36,471 nucleotides of DNA from Candidatus Babeliales bacterium (GCA_040879965.1 JBBDJI010000007.1:93393-129863); one strand, 5' to 3'; shown: positions 23,892-33,084, counted from the stretch's first letter. Notes: a model not told the origin generated them from the letters alone. Program-made: numbers and translations.

Positions 23892-24599
23892 TTATCTAAC
23901 TTGCAGCTGAATATTGAGTGGCTTTGAAATATCCACTAGAGAGCCTGGAAGTGGTTTTTGATTTATTACGGTGCAATTTTGGCACTGATGCGAAGAATCA
24001 ACCATAAGAGTATGAAAGATTTTTGGTTTGAGATTATAACCATCAAGGAATTTAATCACTTCGTCTATAGGTAATTCTTTAAAAGAAGGAAGAAGTACAG
24101 GCTTAGAATCATCTCCTGAAAAATACAATATTATGGATTTTTGCAATGGAGTGCCTGGATTTGGTATCTGAGCAATACAGGTGTCTTTTGGATAATTACT
24201 TTGCAAGATATATTCCTTATAAGGGATACGTTTTTGTTTGAGCAGAGATAAAATTTCTTCTTTTTGCATACCAATAAGGTTCGGAGTAATAAGTTTTTCT
24301 GATTGTTTCGATACCACACAAAATATGGTTTGGTTTGATTTTATTGCCTGGTGTGCTGCTGGAGATTGGGTAATTATGGTTCCTTCAGGCAAATCATTGT
24401 CCTCTTTTTGGCCAAGAATGCGAAGGTTTAAATTTTCACAAGAAAGTAGCAATACTGCTGCTGCAATATTTTTTCCAATGAGTGCCGGTGTTTTAATGAT
24501 AGGCGTATGGAAAAAGACCGAAATCAACGCATAACCTATAATAAAACTGGTAAAGGGAAGAATCCAAAGATATTCATGAAATTTTATGAATATTTGCAT
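23892..24599 (-). CDS. PASTA-domain membrane protein without kinase
   Basis: The 235-residue protein has one N-terminal membrane segment (ILPFTSFIIGYALISVFF, about 13-30) and then three PASTA repeats facing the periplasm: about 35-98 (TPALIGKNIAAAVLLL ... GTIITQSPAA), 102-161 (TPNLIGMQKEEILSLL ... AQIPNPGTPL) and 166-233 (LPSFKELPIDEVIKFL ... VINQKPLPGS). PASTA domains bind uncrosslinked peptidoglycan or beta-lactam-like groups. They usually sit on Ser/Thr kinases or PBPs, and here neither is fused. It begins 21 bases after the 3' end of rnpB, with no clear ribosome site, and may be read from the rnpB transcript. A cell-wall sensing or PBP-helper role is inferred. Confidence 0.85.
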   Translation of the reverse strand: MQIFIKFHEYLWILPFTSFIIGYALISVFFHTPIIKTPALIGKNIAAAVLLLSCENLNLRILGQKEDNDLPEGTIITQSPAAHQAIKSNQTIFCVVSKQSEKLITPNLIGMQKEEILSLLKQKRIPYKEYILQSNYPKDTCIAQIPNPGTPLQKSIILYFSGDDSKPVLLPSFKELPIDEVIKFLDGYNLKPKIFHTLMVDSSHQCQNCTVINQKPLPGSLVDISKPLNIQLQVR

Positions 24600-24620
24600 A
24601 GTTATTCAATTAATATTCTC

Positions 24621-24973
24621 AGGCAAGCAATAAGCCGGATTCTGTATCATAATCTAAAGACCATGATTGACAATCATTCATCTTGGCGACCTACCCGCAT
24701 GTTTAAATCGGAACGAAAAACCGCACATGCTTATTTGGTCTTGCTCCAGATAGGGTTTGCCCCTACAATACATTACTGCATTGCATTGTGCGCTCTTACC
24801 GCACATTTTCACCCTTACCATCCTAAAAAAAGATGGCGGTTATTTTCTGTGGCACTTTCCATGGGCTTACGCCCCCCTTAGTTGAATATTTTCTCCTAAG
24901 GTATCTTTTTCGTTTGGAGTCCGGACTTTCCTCTAGAAGCTTCTTTTGCTTCTAGCGACTGTCTAGCTTGCCT
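24621..24973 (-). ncRNA. rnpB: RNase P RNA
   Basis: The minus strand folds as a bacterial RNase P RNA of about 353 bases. The P1 helix pairs the 5' AGGCAAGC (24966-24973) with the 3' GCTTGCCT (24621-24628). The conserved 5' core GAGGAAAGTCCGGACTCC, the GGGGGCGTAAGCC segment, the AGGGTGAAA block, AGTAATGTATTGTAGGGGC and the 3' core GGGTAGGTCGCC are all present, and AATCCGGCTTAT lies just before P1 closes. It matures tRNA 5' ends. The 5' end lies inside the 3' end of the upstream membrane-protein gene, so its promoter must be in that coding region or further up. Confidence 0.95.
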
Positions 24974-25476
24974 TTGAATTTATATTTCAATATTACTGTT
25001 AGTACTATTATATTAACACAAATTATTTTCATTGCATAGGGATATGAATATTGTATGGGAATGCCGAAAATCATTAAAAGCCCGGGCTTTATTGCGAGGA
25101 ACAAAATTAGGGCAAAATAGCTTAAGCTATTTTCGTCAATGTTTAATATTTTTTGTGATATTTGTATGCATATGATTATTATTATGAGAAATAAAAATGA
25201 AAATAATATCGTGTCATATATTAAAACATCAAATATAAGTAAAAAAATAATAATAAAGATATTGAGCGAAAATGATTTATTTAAAACGCTAATAATAAAG
25301 AAACAAAATAATGCATTGATTATATTTTGATTAAAAAAATAAACCGAACCCAAATCTAAGATAAAAAGCAATATTGTCAGAAGATAAAAAGTAAGATAAT
25401 ATAACATCTCATTTGAAATTGTTTCTAGGATTAAATAATTTTTTGTAATTTTATATTGACAATGAATCTTATTCAA
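24952..25476 (-). CDS. Small multi-pass membrane protein overlapping rnpB
   Basis: The product has 174 residues from a TTG at 25476, or 151 from the ATG at 25407. The latter starts the first hydrophobic segment (MLYYLTFYLLTILLFILDLG) and has a GAG nearby; neither start has a strong ribosome site. About five membrane helices are visible, with almost no loops. Size and layout recall MreD-type proteins, but I see no diagnostic motif, so I leave it unnamed. Its last 22 bases, encoding GKLDSR and the stop, lie within the RNase P RNA gene on the same strand. The TGA or TAG-rich P1-P2 region supplies the stop. Confidence 0.55.
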   Translation of the reverse strand: MNKIHCQYKITKNYLILETISNEMLYYLTFYLLTILLFILDLGSVYFFNQNIINALFCFFIISVLNKSFSLNIFIIIFLLIFDVLIYDTILFSFLFLIIIIICIQISQKILNIDENSLSYFALILFLAIKPGLLMIFGIPIQYSYPYAMKIICVNIIVLTVILKYKFKGKLDSR

Positions 25477-25528
25477 GTAATTTGTATAACGTTGTTACGT
25501 TTTAACCTTTTTTAGGAGTTTATCTTAT

Positions 25529-25849
25529 ATGAAGAAAATTTTTTTAACTATCATGGCGGCAATCTTAATGAGCAGTAATGCATCTATGGTTGCTAATGAT
25601 ACGATGCCTATGGATGAGCCAAAAACAGAAAATGTTTTTAAATCTATAGTTAAAAAATTATCCCCTACATCAGTAAGAAGTTTTGTTAGTGATAACAAGC
25701 TATATGTAGGAGCAGCGCTTGCAGTTGTATTTGGTCTTTATGCTTCTTCAAAATGCCCAAAAATTAGAAAAATGATTGGCATGGATGATGAAGAAACAAG
25801 AACAAAATCTATACCAAATCCAGAAGTAATTAATCCTGATAGGGCTTAA
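25529..25849 (+). CDS. Small anchored exported protein
   Basis: This 106-residue unknown has a signal peptide (MKKIFLTIMAAILMSSNASM), a short Met/Asp/Pro-rich stretch, a basic amphipathic segment (NVFKSIVKKLSPTSVRSFV), a membrane helix (LYVGAALAVVFGLYAS) and a charged tail with MIGMDDEETRTKSI. The layout of signal peptide, amphipathic segment, helix and acidic tail resembles the N-terminal part of the protein at 20306-21847. TTTAGGAG precedes the ATG, and a strong terminator follows. TTGACA at 25456-25461 has no -10 at the right distance, so the promoter is unclear. The function is unknown. Confidence 0.65.
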   Translation: MKKIFLTIMAAILMSSNASMVANDTMPMDEPKTENVFKSIVKKLSPTSVRSFVSDNKLYVGAALAVVFGLYASSKCPKIRKMIGMDDEETRTKSIPNPEVINPDRA

Positions 25850-25874
25850 TATTTCTGTATGAAAAAAGATATGA

Positions 25875-25901
25875 AAAGGGCCGCATGAGCGGCCTTTTTT
25901 T
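25875..25901 (+). terminator. Rho-independent terminator before the PBP gene
   Basis: Arms GGCCGC (25879-25884) and GCGGCC (25889-25894), with flanking A-T pairs, enclose ATGA and are followed by seven T. It ends the 25529-25849 transcript and lies only 12 bases before the PBP start codon. Confidence 0.9.
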
Positions 25902-25913
25902 ATAATAATAAAG

Positions 25914-27815
25914 ATGAGAATTTTTTATTTTCTTTTTATACTTATCGTTATAAGTATTTCTACTGCTCTTGGAGCATTTTTTTTTATTTTTCACAGTCAA
26001 TATATCGATTTTTCTCCTTTGCAAAATTATAATCCTGGTAGACCTACTATTATTTTGGATGATCAGGGTAATGAATGGGCACGATTTCAACTTGACCGTC
26101 GAGAACCAATTCTTTTTGAAGAGATACCGGAACATTTAAAACAGGCTTTTATTGCCGCAGAAGATCATGATTTCTGGTCTCATGCGGGCATTTCTTGGAA
26201 AGGAATTATCCGGTCATTTTTTATTAACTGTTATTATGGCCGTATTGTGCAAGGTGCAAGTACCATCACACAACAATTAGTAAAGTTATTATTTTGTGAT
26301 GCACGCAAAACACTTGCAAGAAAAATTAAAGAACAATTTATTGCATTAATTGTTGAAAAACAATTTAGCAAAGAACATATTTTTCAAACATATTTAAATC
26401 ATGTATATTTTGGATGCGGTATTTATGGAGTTGAAGCGGCTTGTCAGCGTTTTTGGAAAAAACATGCATCAGAAATTTCTTTAGATGAAGCAGCCGTATT
26501 AGCAGCAGTAGTAAAATCGCCTGGTCAGTATTGTCCTTTGTTGTTTCCTTTATCTACTCAAAAACGTCGTGATATTATTTTACACGCGATGTATCAATTG
26601 GGATTTATAAAACAAGAAGAATATGAAACTGCAAAACAAAAAGATTTACATCTTATTGACGAAAAACAAATCATTGTAGCGCCACATCTTAAAGAAACAA
26701 TTCGTATATTTTTAGAACAGTTAATTGGAAAAGATACACTATATTCTAAAGGATTAATTGTACAAACTACTATTAATAAAAATATTCAGATTTGCGCACA
26801 AAATCAGTTTAATAACCAAATAAAGCTAGTTAAAGATCGGTTAATGCATGATATTGATGGAGCACTAATTTGCATGCATAGTAAAACTGGTGAAATAAAA
26901 GCATTAGTAGGAGGTGCTAATTTTAAATTATCAAAGTTTAATCGAGCTTTGCAGGCTAAACGACAATTTGGTTCTATTTTTAAACCTATTGTATTTGCTG
27001 CTGCAATTAATAATGGTATGTCATTTGCCGATACAGAAATTGATGAACCATTTTGTATTGAACAAGGCGGTTATATATGGAAGCCCCAAAACTCCTCATG
27101 TCAGTATGAAGGACAAATGACATTAGCACGGGCCTTATGTTATTCAAACAATATCATTACTATAAAAACACTTTTAAAAGTGGGCATATCAAATGTAATT
27201 GAACTTGCTAAAAAATTACATTTGAGTGGTTCTTTGCCGCCATATCCATCATTAGCGCTAGGATGTATTGACGGCACATTAAAAGAAGCAGCCGGTATGT
27301 TTAACGTTTTTGCTAACAATGGCGTATATATAGAGCCTCATTTTATAAAGTGGGTAAAAAATCAATGGGGGACTAAACTTTGGAAACAAAAAATACCACA
27401 ACATCAGGTTCTTACCTCTGCAGTAACTGGACAAGTAATAAAAGTCTTAGGGTTAGGTATGGCACGTAAGCGTATGCGGCAACCAGATAATTGGATTACT
27501 TGTGATTCGTTTGGTAAAACGGGGACTACAAATGATTGTCGCACTTGTTGGTTTTGTGGTGCTACTACGACTTATACAACGGCGCTTTATTTAGGTTGTG
27601 ACGATAATCAATCTATGGGCAAACATGTATTTGCTGCAAGTACCGCTTTTCCAATTTGGTTAGAACTTAATAAATGTATTAATCATGAAAAACAAAAATT
27701 TTCTTATGATCCTAGCCTTAAAGAAATTTATATTGATAGCAAAACGGGAAAACAATATCGTACAAAAATTAATGCTTCTATTTTCTCGATACTTATTCCA
27801 AAAGCTTACCGGTAA
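25914..27815 (+). CDS. Class A penicillin-binding protein (PBP1A-type)
   Basis: This bifunctional enzyme polymerises lipid II and crosslinks peptidoglycan from the inner membrane. A short N-terminal anchor (about 4-26) precedes the GT51 glycosyltransferase with AFIAAEDHDFWSHAG (catalytic E83), GASTITQQLVK and QTYLNHVYFGCGIYGVEAAC. The transpeptidase has S354-I-F-K357, S411-N-N413 and K535-T-G-T538. All catalytic motifs are intact. At 633 residues it is short for PBP1A (about 750-850). Three cysteines closely follow KTGTTND (CRTCWFC), which is unusual. The ATG lies 12 bases after a terminator with a weak ribosome site (ATAAAG), so the promoter may overlap the hairpin, or expression may depend on read-through. 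Confidence 0.93.
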   Translation: MRIFYFLFILIVISISTALGAFFFIFHSQYIDFSPLQNYNPGRPTIILDDQGNEWARFQLDRREPILFEEIPEHLKQAFIAAEDHDFWSHAGISWKGIIRSFFINCYYGRIVQGASTITQQLVKLLFCDARKTLARKIKEQFIALIVEKQFSKEHIFQTYLNHVYFGCGIYGVEAACQRFWKKHASEISLDEAAVLAAVVKSPGQYCPLLFPLSTQKRRDIILHAMYQLGFIKQEEYETAKQKDLHLIDEKQIIVAPHLKETIRIFLEQLIGKDTLYSKGLIVQTTINKNIQICAQNQFNNQIKLVKDRLMHDIDGALICMHSKTGEIKALVGGANFKLSKFNRALQAKRQFGSIFKPIVFAAAINNGMSFADTEIDEPFCIEQGGYIWKPQNSSCQYEGQMTLARALCYSNNIITIKTLLKVGISNVIELAKKLHLSGSLPPYPSLALGCIDGTLKEAAGMFNVFANNGVYIEPHFIKWVKNQWGTKLWKQKIPQHQVLTSAVTGQVIKVLGLGMARKRMRQPDNWITCDSFGKTGTTNDCRTCWFCGATTTYTTALYLGCDDNQSMGKHVFAASTAFPIWLELNKCINHEKQKFSYDPSLKEIYIDSKTGKQYRTKINASIFSILIPKAYR

Positions 27816-27876
27816 ATTATTTACTTGATCCCTTATATCTGAAGTTGGCATAGTTAGATAAAAATTAGGAGATAAT

Positions 27877-29946
27877 ATGAAAAATCAAAAAATGATTTTG
27901 ATGCAAGTATTCATCTTTTCCATATCATTTTTATTATACAGCCAAGAAAAAACTGGTGAGCAAAAAATAACCGAAAAATTTAAAGAATTCACCAAGCAAG
28001 CAAAAAAAGCTTGGAACGGTGCTGGTGATATGTTAAAAGGAGTAGGGCAAAGTTTTGGTTATGTAACACCAGACTATCATTATAGTTATCGTGTATTTAA
28101 TGATGCGGCGATTCCTATTTTTATTGCACAAGAACGTTTAACTGGTTTTTTGGGTGCCACATTTCAAGGCAAGATTGTTAAAAGTGCAATTTTAGGGCCT
28201 TATTCTAATTCGGTTGATATGTTTTATGATCAGCAACTTTACTTTAATGTATGGTTAGCTGGGGATCCTGAAAAAAAAGAAAAATATCCACAAGATGAAC
28301 GGCAATTTTTATCAAAATGGGGCGGTATAATTGGTGCAAAAGCTGGCGAAGTTGGGCTAGCTGCCACGGGTGTTGTTGGTGCGGGATTAGTAGGAGTAAT
28401 TCCTAATGATAAATTAAATGAATTTTTTGGTTCAATAGGCGAAACATTTGGTAGTCTTGTTGGAACAATTGTTCATGCAGTTGGCGGATTTACCCATAAA
28501 AATGAATTAGGTAAGTATAAATTACTTTCTAAAACTATTTATCCGTGGCAACCAAAAGATGACAAAATATATTATTATCGAGCTTATACCTATAAAGGGG
28601 AGCTGAAAGCAGAATATCTTGATTTAAAAGGTACCACGCCGGAATTTGCGGGACAATTTTTCAATAATACTAAAAAAGATGTCCTATTAAAATTTAAGAA
28701 AAATAATAATGAATATACAGTTACGCTCCAACCAGATAGCTTTAATATGCTTGAATCAACCAAGGATATTGACCACTCTATTCGGCCCCCGGGTGATGAG
28801 ATACGAGGATTTCAGTTTTTTAAAGATCAAGCAACGGAAGAAAATAAAATTACTTTTATGCCACTTGCGCCAGAAGGAATTGGTAATCTTATTAATAAAA
28901 GTAAAGATCCAGCAAAACCGGAATTAGAAGTTGTTGGTTCTATGCTATATACCTATGCAATATATGATTTGGAAGGCGATATTGCCGTTGGTATGCAGGG
29001 TTTAGCGATTGGAAACTTTGATCAACCAACTTCAGGCAACATTAGAGATATTAATCCAGCTCGTTGCCATATATGGTATAAATCAGCAGCGCAAGCGCAA
29101 GCAATTTTGGCAGAAAAAGGAGAGGTTAATTCTGCGACGGTACCAATTGATTTACCGGAACAAGTTTGGATTACCTATAAAACGGATGATTATACATTTT
29201 TAAAAAAAATTAATCCAAGTGAGGTGCTTGATTTTACTTTATTGCGGCCACAAATTAAAGAAAAAAATGCTTGTTTATATGTGCTTTCTTTAAAAACAGA
29301 TGATGATAAAAAAGCACAATTGTTTATTGAACGTTTGCATGAAGGGTTAATAGGACAAGGAGCTATATTTACTGACGTAAGTAAACCTTTAGATAAAAAA
29401 AATATTCTTTCAGATATAAATCCAAATCAGAATGGCATTATTATCGATATGCAAGATAAAAATAGTTCAGGTATTAGTGGGATAATTTTATTATCAGACC
29501 AATTTTTGCCCGCAGGTGTTGATGATGGGCCATTTTTTTATATTATAGAACCAAGCTTATTACGAGTTGATCAATTTGCTAATGTAATATGGTTTAATAA
29601 GGAAGCTTACACAACTGATCAGGCAACAGGAGCAATAGCATTGAAATCAAATATTTTAACCGATTTAGGACAACGATTATCTAAGTGGATTAACGATTTT
29701 AAAACGAAACCAGATCAAGTAAGAAAAGCACTAGAGATTTATTTGAAACAAAATGGAAATGAAGGTTTATTTACTAATCCTACTGCAGCACCTGCGAGTA
29801 GAAACTTAACTACACAAGGAACAGAATTATTAGAAACACTTATTTTGGGCCCGGTTAGTATTGAAAAGTATCCGATATTAAGAAAATCTGGCCTTAATTA
29901 TTATGTGTTTGGTTTAGGAGATAAGCCAAAAGAATGGCCTTCATAG
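27877..29946 (+). CDS. Large secreted protein, unknown function
   Basis: The 689-residue protein has a signal peptide (about 1-22, MILMQVFIFSISFLLYS) and no recognised domain. Near the start lies an amphipathic helix, TEKFKEFTKQAKKAWNGAG. Residues about 145-210 are rich in Gly, Val and Ala (LAATGVVGAGLVGVIPNDK) and could insert in or lie on a membrane. The rest alternates strand-like and polar segments, such as YHYSYRVFNDAAIPIFIAQE and YAIYDLEGDIAVGMQGLAIG, suggesting several beta domains. TTAGGAG precedes the ATG. It follows the PBP gene on the same strand by 61 bases, and its last 6 bases overlap murG. Nothing in the sequence gives an enzymatic role. Confidence 0.62.
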   Translation: MKNQKMILMQVFIFSISFLLYSQEKTGEQKITEKFKEFTKQAKKAWNGAGDMLKGVGQSFGYVTPDYHYSYRVFNDAAIPIFIAQERLTGFLGATFQGKIVKSAILGPYSNSVDMFYDQQLYFNVWLAGDPEKKEKYPQDERQFLSKWGGIIGAKAGEVGLAATGVVGAGLVGVIPNDKLNEFFGSIGETFGSLVGTIVHAVGGFTHKNELGKYKLLSKTIYPWQPKDDKIYYYRAYTYKGELKAEYLDLKGTTPEFAGQFFNNTKKDVLLKFKKNNNEYTVTLQPDSFNMLESTKDIDHSIRPPGDEIRGFQFFKDQATEENKITFMPLAPEGIGNLINKSKDPAKPELEVVGSMLYTYAIYDLEGDIAVGMQGLAIGNFDQPTSGNIRDINPARCHIWYKSAAQAQAILAEKGEVNSATVPIDLPEQVWITYKTDDYTFLKKINPSEVLDFTLLRPQIKEKNACLYVLSLKTDDDKKAQLFIERLHEGLIGQGAIFTDVSKPLDKKNILSDINPNQNGIIIDMQDKNSSGISGIILLSDQFLPAGVDDGPFFYIIEPSLLRVDQFANVIWFNKEAYTTDQATGAIALKSNILTDLGQRLSKWINDFKTKPDQVRKALEIYLKQNGNEGLFTNPTAAPASRNLTTQGTELLETLILGPVSIEKYPILRKSGLNYYVFGLGDKPKEWPS

Positions 29947-30957
29947 AAATGTTTTAATGGTTTTTTTAAATAGATTGTTATCTTTCATGATTTCTTCTTG
30001 AGGTAACACTGATATTAATTGAGGGAATTTATCTGCAATTGCTTGTGCATTGAAGTATTGATGATTAGTGGTATTAGTTTTTAAAGGAATAAGTATTGCT
30101 GGTTTGGCAAAAAATAAAATTTCAAAAATAGTACCAGCGCCGGCACGAGAAATGATGCAATCAGCAGCATTATAAAATGGAGCCATATTATGGTTGAAAG
30201 AAAAAACATGATGCGGTAATGATAATGATTTATATAAAGAACTCCATTCATCAATATTATCTTTGCCTATTTGATGAATAATTTGTATTGATGAAAGAAT
30301 AGCTGGATTAGTTAAAACTATATTTTTTATTAAATCATTTATAAAGATTGATCCTTGAGAACCACCTAAAACAAATAATGTTTTGCGATTTTTTTGCAAA
30401 TTTAATGTGTTTATTGCATGCAATGTTGAGTTGCGATCGGTTTGAGTAAAATTTAACGGATATAAACAATATTCTGATTTTTGCTGTGGTAAATATTTTT
30501 TTGCTTCAGGAAAACAGTACCAAATAGTTCTAGCTAAGGGGCTAAGAATTTTAATTGCTTTACCTGGAATTGCGTTAAGTTCAAAAAGTTCAATCGGGAT
30601 TTTAAGAAATCTTGCCGCAATACAGACAGGCAATGAAATATAACCACCCATACTTATTATTTTGCTTGGTTTATTTTTTCTTAATAATCTAAAGCACTGA
30701 AATATAATGAAAATAGTTTTTAATATATAAACCGGATAAAACCAAAGTTTGCGAGGAATATTATCAAGGTAGATAGGAATATGTGTAATAAAAGAATAAT
30801 TATCTAAAATAGCTTTATCAAGTGCATTTGCAGTAGAAAAAAAAAGAATAGTAGCATCAGCATCTTGATTGTATATCTTTTTTGCAAGTGTTATTGCAGG
30901 TATAATATGGCCACCAGATTTTCCTGCTATAAAGGCGATAATAGATTTTTTTTTCAT
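29941..30957 (-). CDS. murG: MurG UDP-GlcNAc transferase (lipid II synthesis)
   Basis: MurG moves GlcNAc from UDP-GlcNAc onto lipid I at the inner face of the membrane. The N-terminal Gly-rich loop is AGKSGGHIIPA, where most MurG have GGTGGH; a second motif is IISMGGYISLPVCIAA. The C-terminal UDP-GlcNAc domain has FVLGGSQGSIFIND, ISRAGAGTIFEILFFAKPAI and NTTNHQYFNAQAI. At 338 residues it is slightly short. It starts 7 bases after the TPR gene, with no ribosome site of its own, which suggests coupled translation. It overlaps the convergent secreted-protein gene by 6 bases. Confidence 0.92.
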   Translation of the reverse strand: MKKKSIIAFIAGKSGGHIIPAITLAKKIYNQDADATILFFSTANALDKAILDNYSFITHIPIYLDNIPRKLWFYPVYILKTIFIIFQCFRLLRKNKPSKIISMGGYISLPVCIAARFLKIPIELFELNAIPGKAIKILSPLARTIWYCFPEAKKYLPQQKSEYCLYPLNFTQTDRNSTLHAINTLNLQKNRKTLFVLGGSQGSIFINDLIKNIVLTNPAILSSIQIIHQIGKDNIDEWSSLYKSLSLPHHVFSFNHNMAPFYNAADCIISRAGAGTIFEILFFAKPAILIPLKTNTTNHQYFNAQAIADKFPQLISVLPQEEIMKDNNLFKKTIKTFL

Positions 30958-30964
30958 AATTAGT

Positions 30965-32617
30965 TTAAGAACGCCATTTATTTACTAATGTTTGACATTT
31001 GTTTTTTTCAAATATTGGGCATGATAATGATAATGCCTTATCCATCAAAGCAATAGCTTGTTTTGTATTGCCATATTTATAATGTACTTTGCTTAAATGT
31101 TTATGTATAAAAAAATCATTAGGTATAATTTGAGCAAGCGAATCTAATAATTTTTCTGCTTTATTATATTTTTTTTGTTTATACCAAATGAGCGCTTGCG
31201 TATCAAGATAATGCGGATTTTTTGGTTCTTGTTTTAATGATTTAGAAATTAATTTTTGTGCTTTAATACTATTTTTTTCTTTAGTCAGGTAAAAATATGC
31301 GGCTAAATTGAGAAAGGGTGAAAAATTATTTTTCTGTTTTAATTCTTGATCAAATAATTGAGTTAAGGCGTTAAATTCTTGTTGTTCATAATATATATGC
31401 GCTAATTGATACGTTATTTTTTGTGTGATTGATTTATCTTCAACTAAAGGGAGTGCTTTTTTTAAATAAGCAATAGCAGTTGAACGGTCTTTTTGTTTTA
31501 AAGATAAATCAGCTAAATAAAGTAAAACTAATCCATTTTTAGGAAACGCTGTCTCAATTTTTTTGAACGCTTGTATAATAGCTTCCTGCTCTATTTTTGC
31601 CTGATATAAAAGATACAATGCTCGATACCAATTATCATCTAACGGCTCTTTGCTAATCCAAGCAGTTAAAAGAGTAATTGCTTTTTTTGGTATATTTAAG
31701 GCACACAATAATTCGATTTTTAATAAACGGGCCGGGCGATACGATGAGTCTTGAGTGAGGCATTTTTCAGTTGCTGTTAAGGCTTGTTTGAATTCGCTTT
31801 GTTTATAAAGAGTAAACGCTTGTTCAAAATTTTTTTTCATACTTGCAAAGCCATTATTATTTTGTTTTTTGAAAAGGAGATTAATGAGTTGTTGTTCAAC
31901 ATTTTTATTGCGACCCGTTAATTGAAGAAAAGTGCGATAGCCCGTAATGGCTTCATCGATATTGCCAGCTAATTCATGAATGAGCCCGGAAAGAAGCCAG
32001 CCTTGATCGAACGATGTATTAAGTTCTAACGCTTTTTTTATATTCTCTTGCGCTTTTTGCTGATCATGATTGCTCATATATAATTGCGCTTTTAGAAAAT
32101 AGAATATAAAATTAATCGGTCTTTCGATACCACTACCTAAAAACTCATCAATTACCTGAAATGCTTGTGGCGTTTGTTTGCTTTTCATATAGGCAAGAGT
32201 AGTTCCATAAGCAACTTCAGGGCTATTTTTAAATTTATTGTAAAGATTAATGATTTTTTGATCGGCTTGGGTTTGGTTGTTTGTTAATTCTAGTGCTTTT
32301 ACCAGTAATAATTGTGTTTCCAAATGTTCCGATAAATGTTGATCAATCGTTGGTATTAATTTTGTAATAGCTGCAAATTGATTAGTTTCATACAAATGAT
32401 AAATATATCCAGGATAGGTATATACTGATCCATTGTTATAAAGAATCATATCAAAATAATGCTGTGCTATAGTTGATTTTTGCTCAAGTTGATTATAATA
32501 AGCCCACAAATATAAGTGGTATTGATTTTCTTGATTTAACACAGAAGAAGATGGAGGCAAGCAAAATAAAGTTTGTATAGGGCTAATGAAAATCAATAAA
32601 ATTAATATAGTTTTCAT
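30965..32617 (-). CDS. Exported TPR-repeat protein
   Basis: I place the start at 32617 (550 residues), since AGGAGAG lies before it and MKTILILLIFISPIQTLF makes a good signal peptide. The ATG overlaps the upstream stop as ATGA. The rest is a long series of helical pairs of TPR type, clearest at AQENIKKALELNTSFDQGWL, ALTATEKCLTQDSSYRPARL, AIAYLKKALPLVED, AQKLISKSLKQEPKNPHYLD and AIALMDKALSLSC. Such solenoids act as protein-binding scaffolds. Being exported and next to murG, it may belong to envelope assembly, but the partner is unknown. Confidence 0.84.
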   Translation of the reverse strand: MKTILILLIFISPIQTLFCLPPSSSVLNQENQYHLYLWAYYNQLEQKSTIAQHYFDMILYNNGSVYTYPGYIYHLYETNQFAAITKLIPTIDQHLSEHLETQLLLVKALELTNNQTQADQKIINLYNKFKNSPEVAYGTTLAYMKSKQTPQAFQVIDEFLGSGIERPINFIFYFLKAQLYMSNHDQQKAQENIKKALELNTSFDQGWLLSGLIHELAGNIDEAITGYRTFLQLTGRNKNVEQQLINLLFKKQNNNGFASMKKNFEQAFTLYKQSEFKQALTATEKCLTQDSSYRPARLLKIELLCALNIPKKAITLLTAWISKEPLDDNWYRALYLLYQAKIEQEAIIQAFKKIETAFPKNGLVLLYLADLSLKQKDRSTAIAYLKKALPLVEDKSITQKITYQLAHIYYEQQEFNALTQLFDQELKQKNNFSPFLNLAAYFYLTKEKNSIKAQKLISKSLKQEPKNPHYLDTQALIWYKQKKYNKAEKLLDSLAQIIPNDFFIHKHLSKVHYKYGNTKQAIALMDKALSLSCPIFEKNKCQTLVNKWRS

Positions 32618-33048
32618 GGTCTCTCCTGATAGCAACGTAGTAGAAAGTTTTTTAGAGCATTTCTTAAATCAGCATCTTCGATGTTATTTAATATGGCCTG
32701 CTCTTTTTTTGTTAATGTAACTTTTTTTGCAGGAGTCTGGGAACAGTTATGAATATTTCTTATTCTTTCCTTTTTTTTAGGCGTTTGCTTGAATTTTAAT
32801 TTTTTAATACGTGGTTTATCAAGTTTAGCATTAATAGTTTCAAGCAAAATGGGAGTGAGTAGATAAAGTTCTTGCAACCAACTAGAATCATTAACACCAA
32901 GAATAAGTGAATCATTATCAATTTTTTCTAGTCGTACTTGACTCGATAAATGGCCAATAATATCAGTCCAATTTGATAAGAGATTTTTTTTCCATTCATG
33001 TTCAGGTATAATTAACGAGTTAATTAATTGGTCAATTGGTTTTATCAT
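32614..33048 (-). CDS. DUF721/DciA-like protein
   Basis: The 144-residue product fits the DUF721 family, which includes DciA, the loader of the replicative helicase in bacteria lacking DnaC. The family pattern is visible: WTDIIGHLSSQVRLEK (W-x-x-I-I-G), the strand SLILGVNDSSWLQELYLL (S-x-W-x-Q-E-L) and KLDKPRIKKLKFK. A basic, probably flexible middle and a helical C-terminus (KKEQAILNNIEDADLRNAL) follow. No ribosome site is seen before the ATG. It is the first gene of a three-gene run with the TPR protein and murG. Confidence 0.78.
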   Translation of the reverse strand: MIKPIDQLINSLIIPEHEWKKNLLSNWTDIIGHLSSQVRLEKIDNDSLILGVNDSSWLQELYLLTPILLETINAKLDKPRIKKLKFKQTPKKKERIRNIHNCSQTPAKKVTLTKKEQAILNNIEDADLRNALKNFLLRCYQERP

Positions 33049-33084
33049 GTTTTTTTAGCTTATAAGAATAATATATTTAAGAAC

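Noticed and set aside
24507-24881. A plus-strand open frame of 124 codons.
   Set aside because: It lies across the antisense of RNase P RNA and the start of the PASTA gene. The RNA signature explains the sequence and the reading has no protein-like pattern.
25456-25490. TTGACA followed by TATAAC upstream of the 25529 gene as a promoter.
   Set aside because: The spacer is 23 bases, too long for a sigma-70 type promoter.
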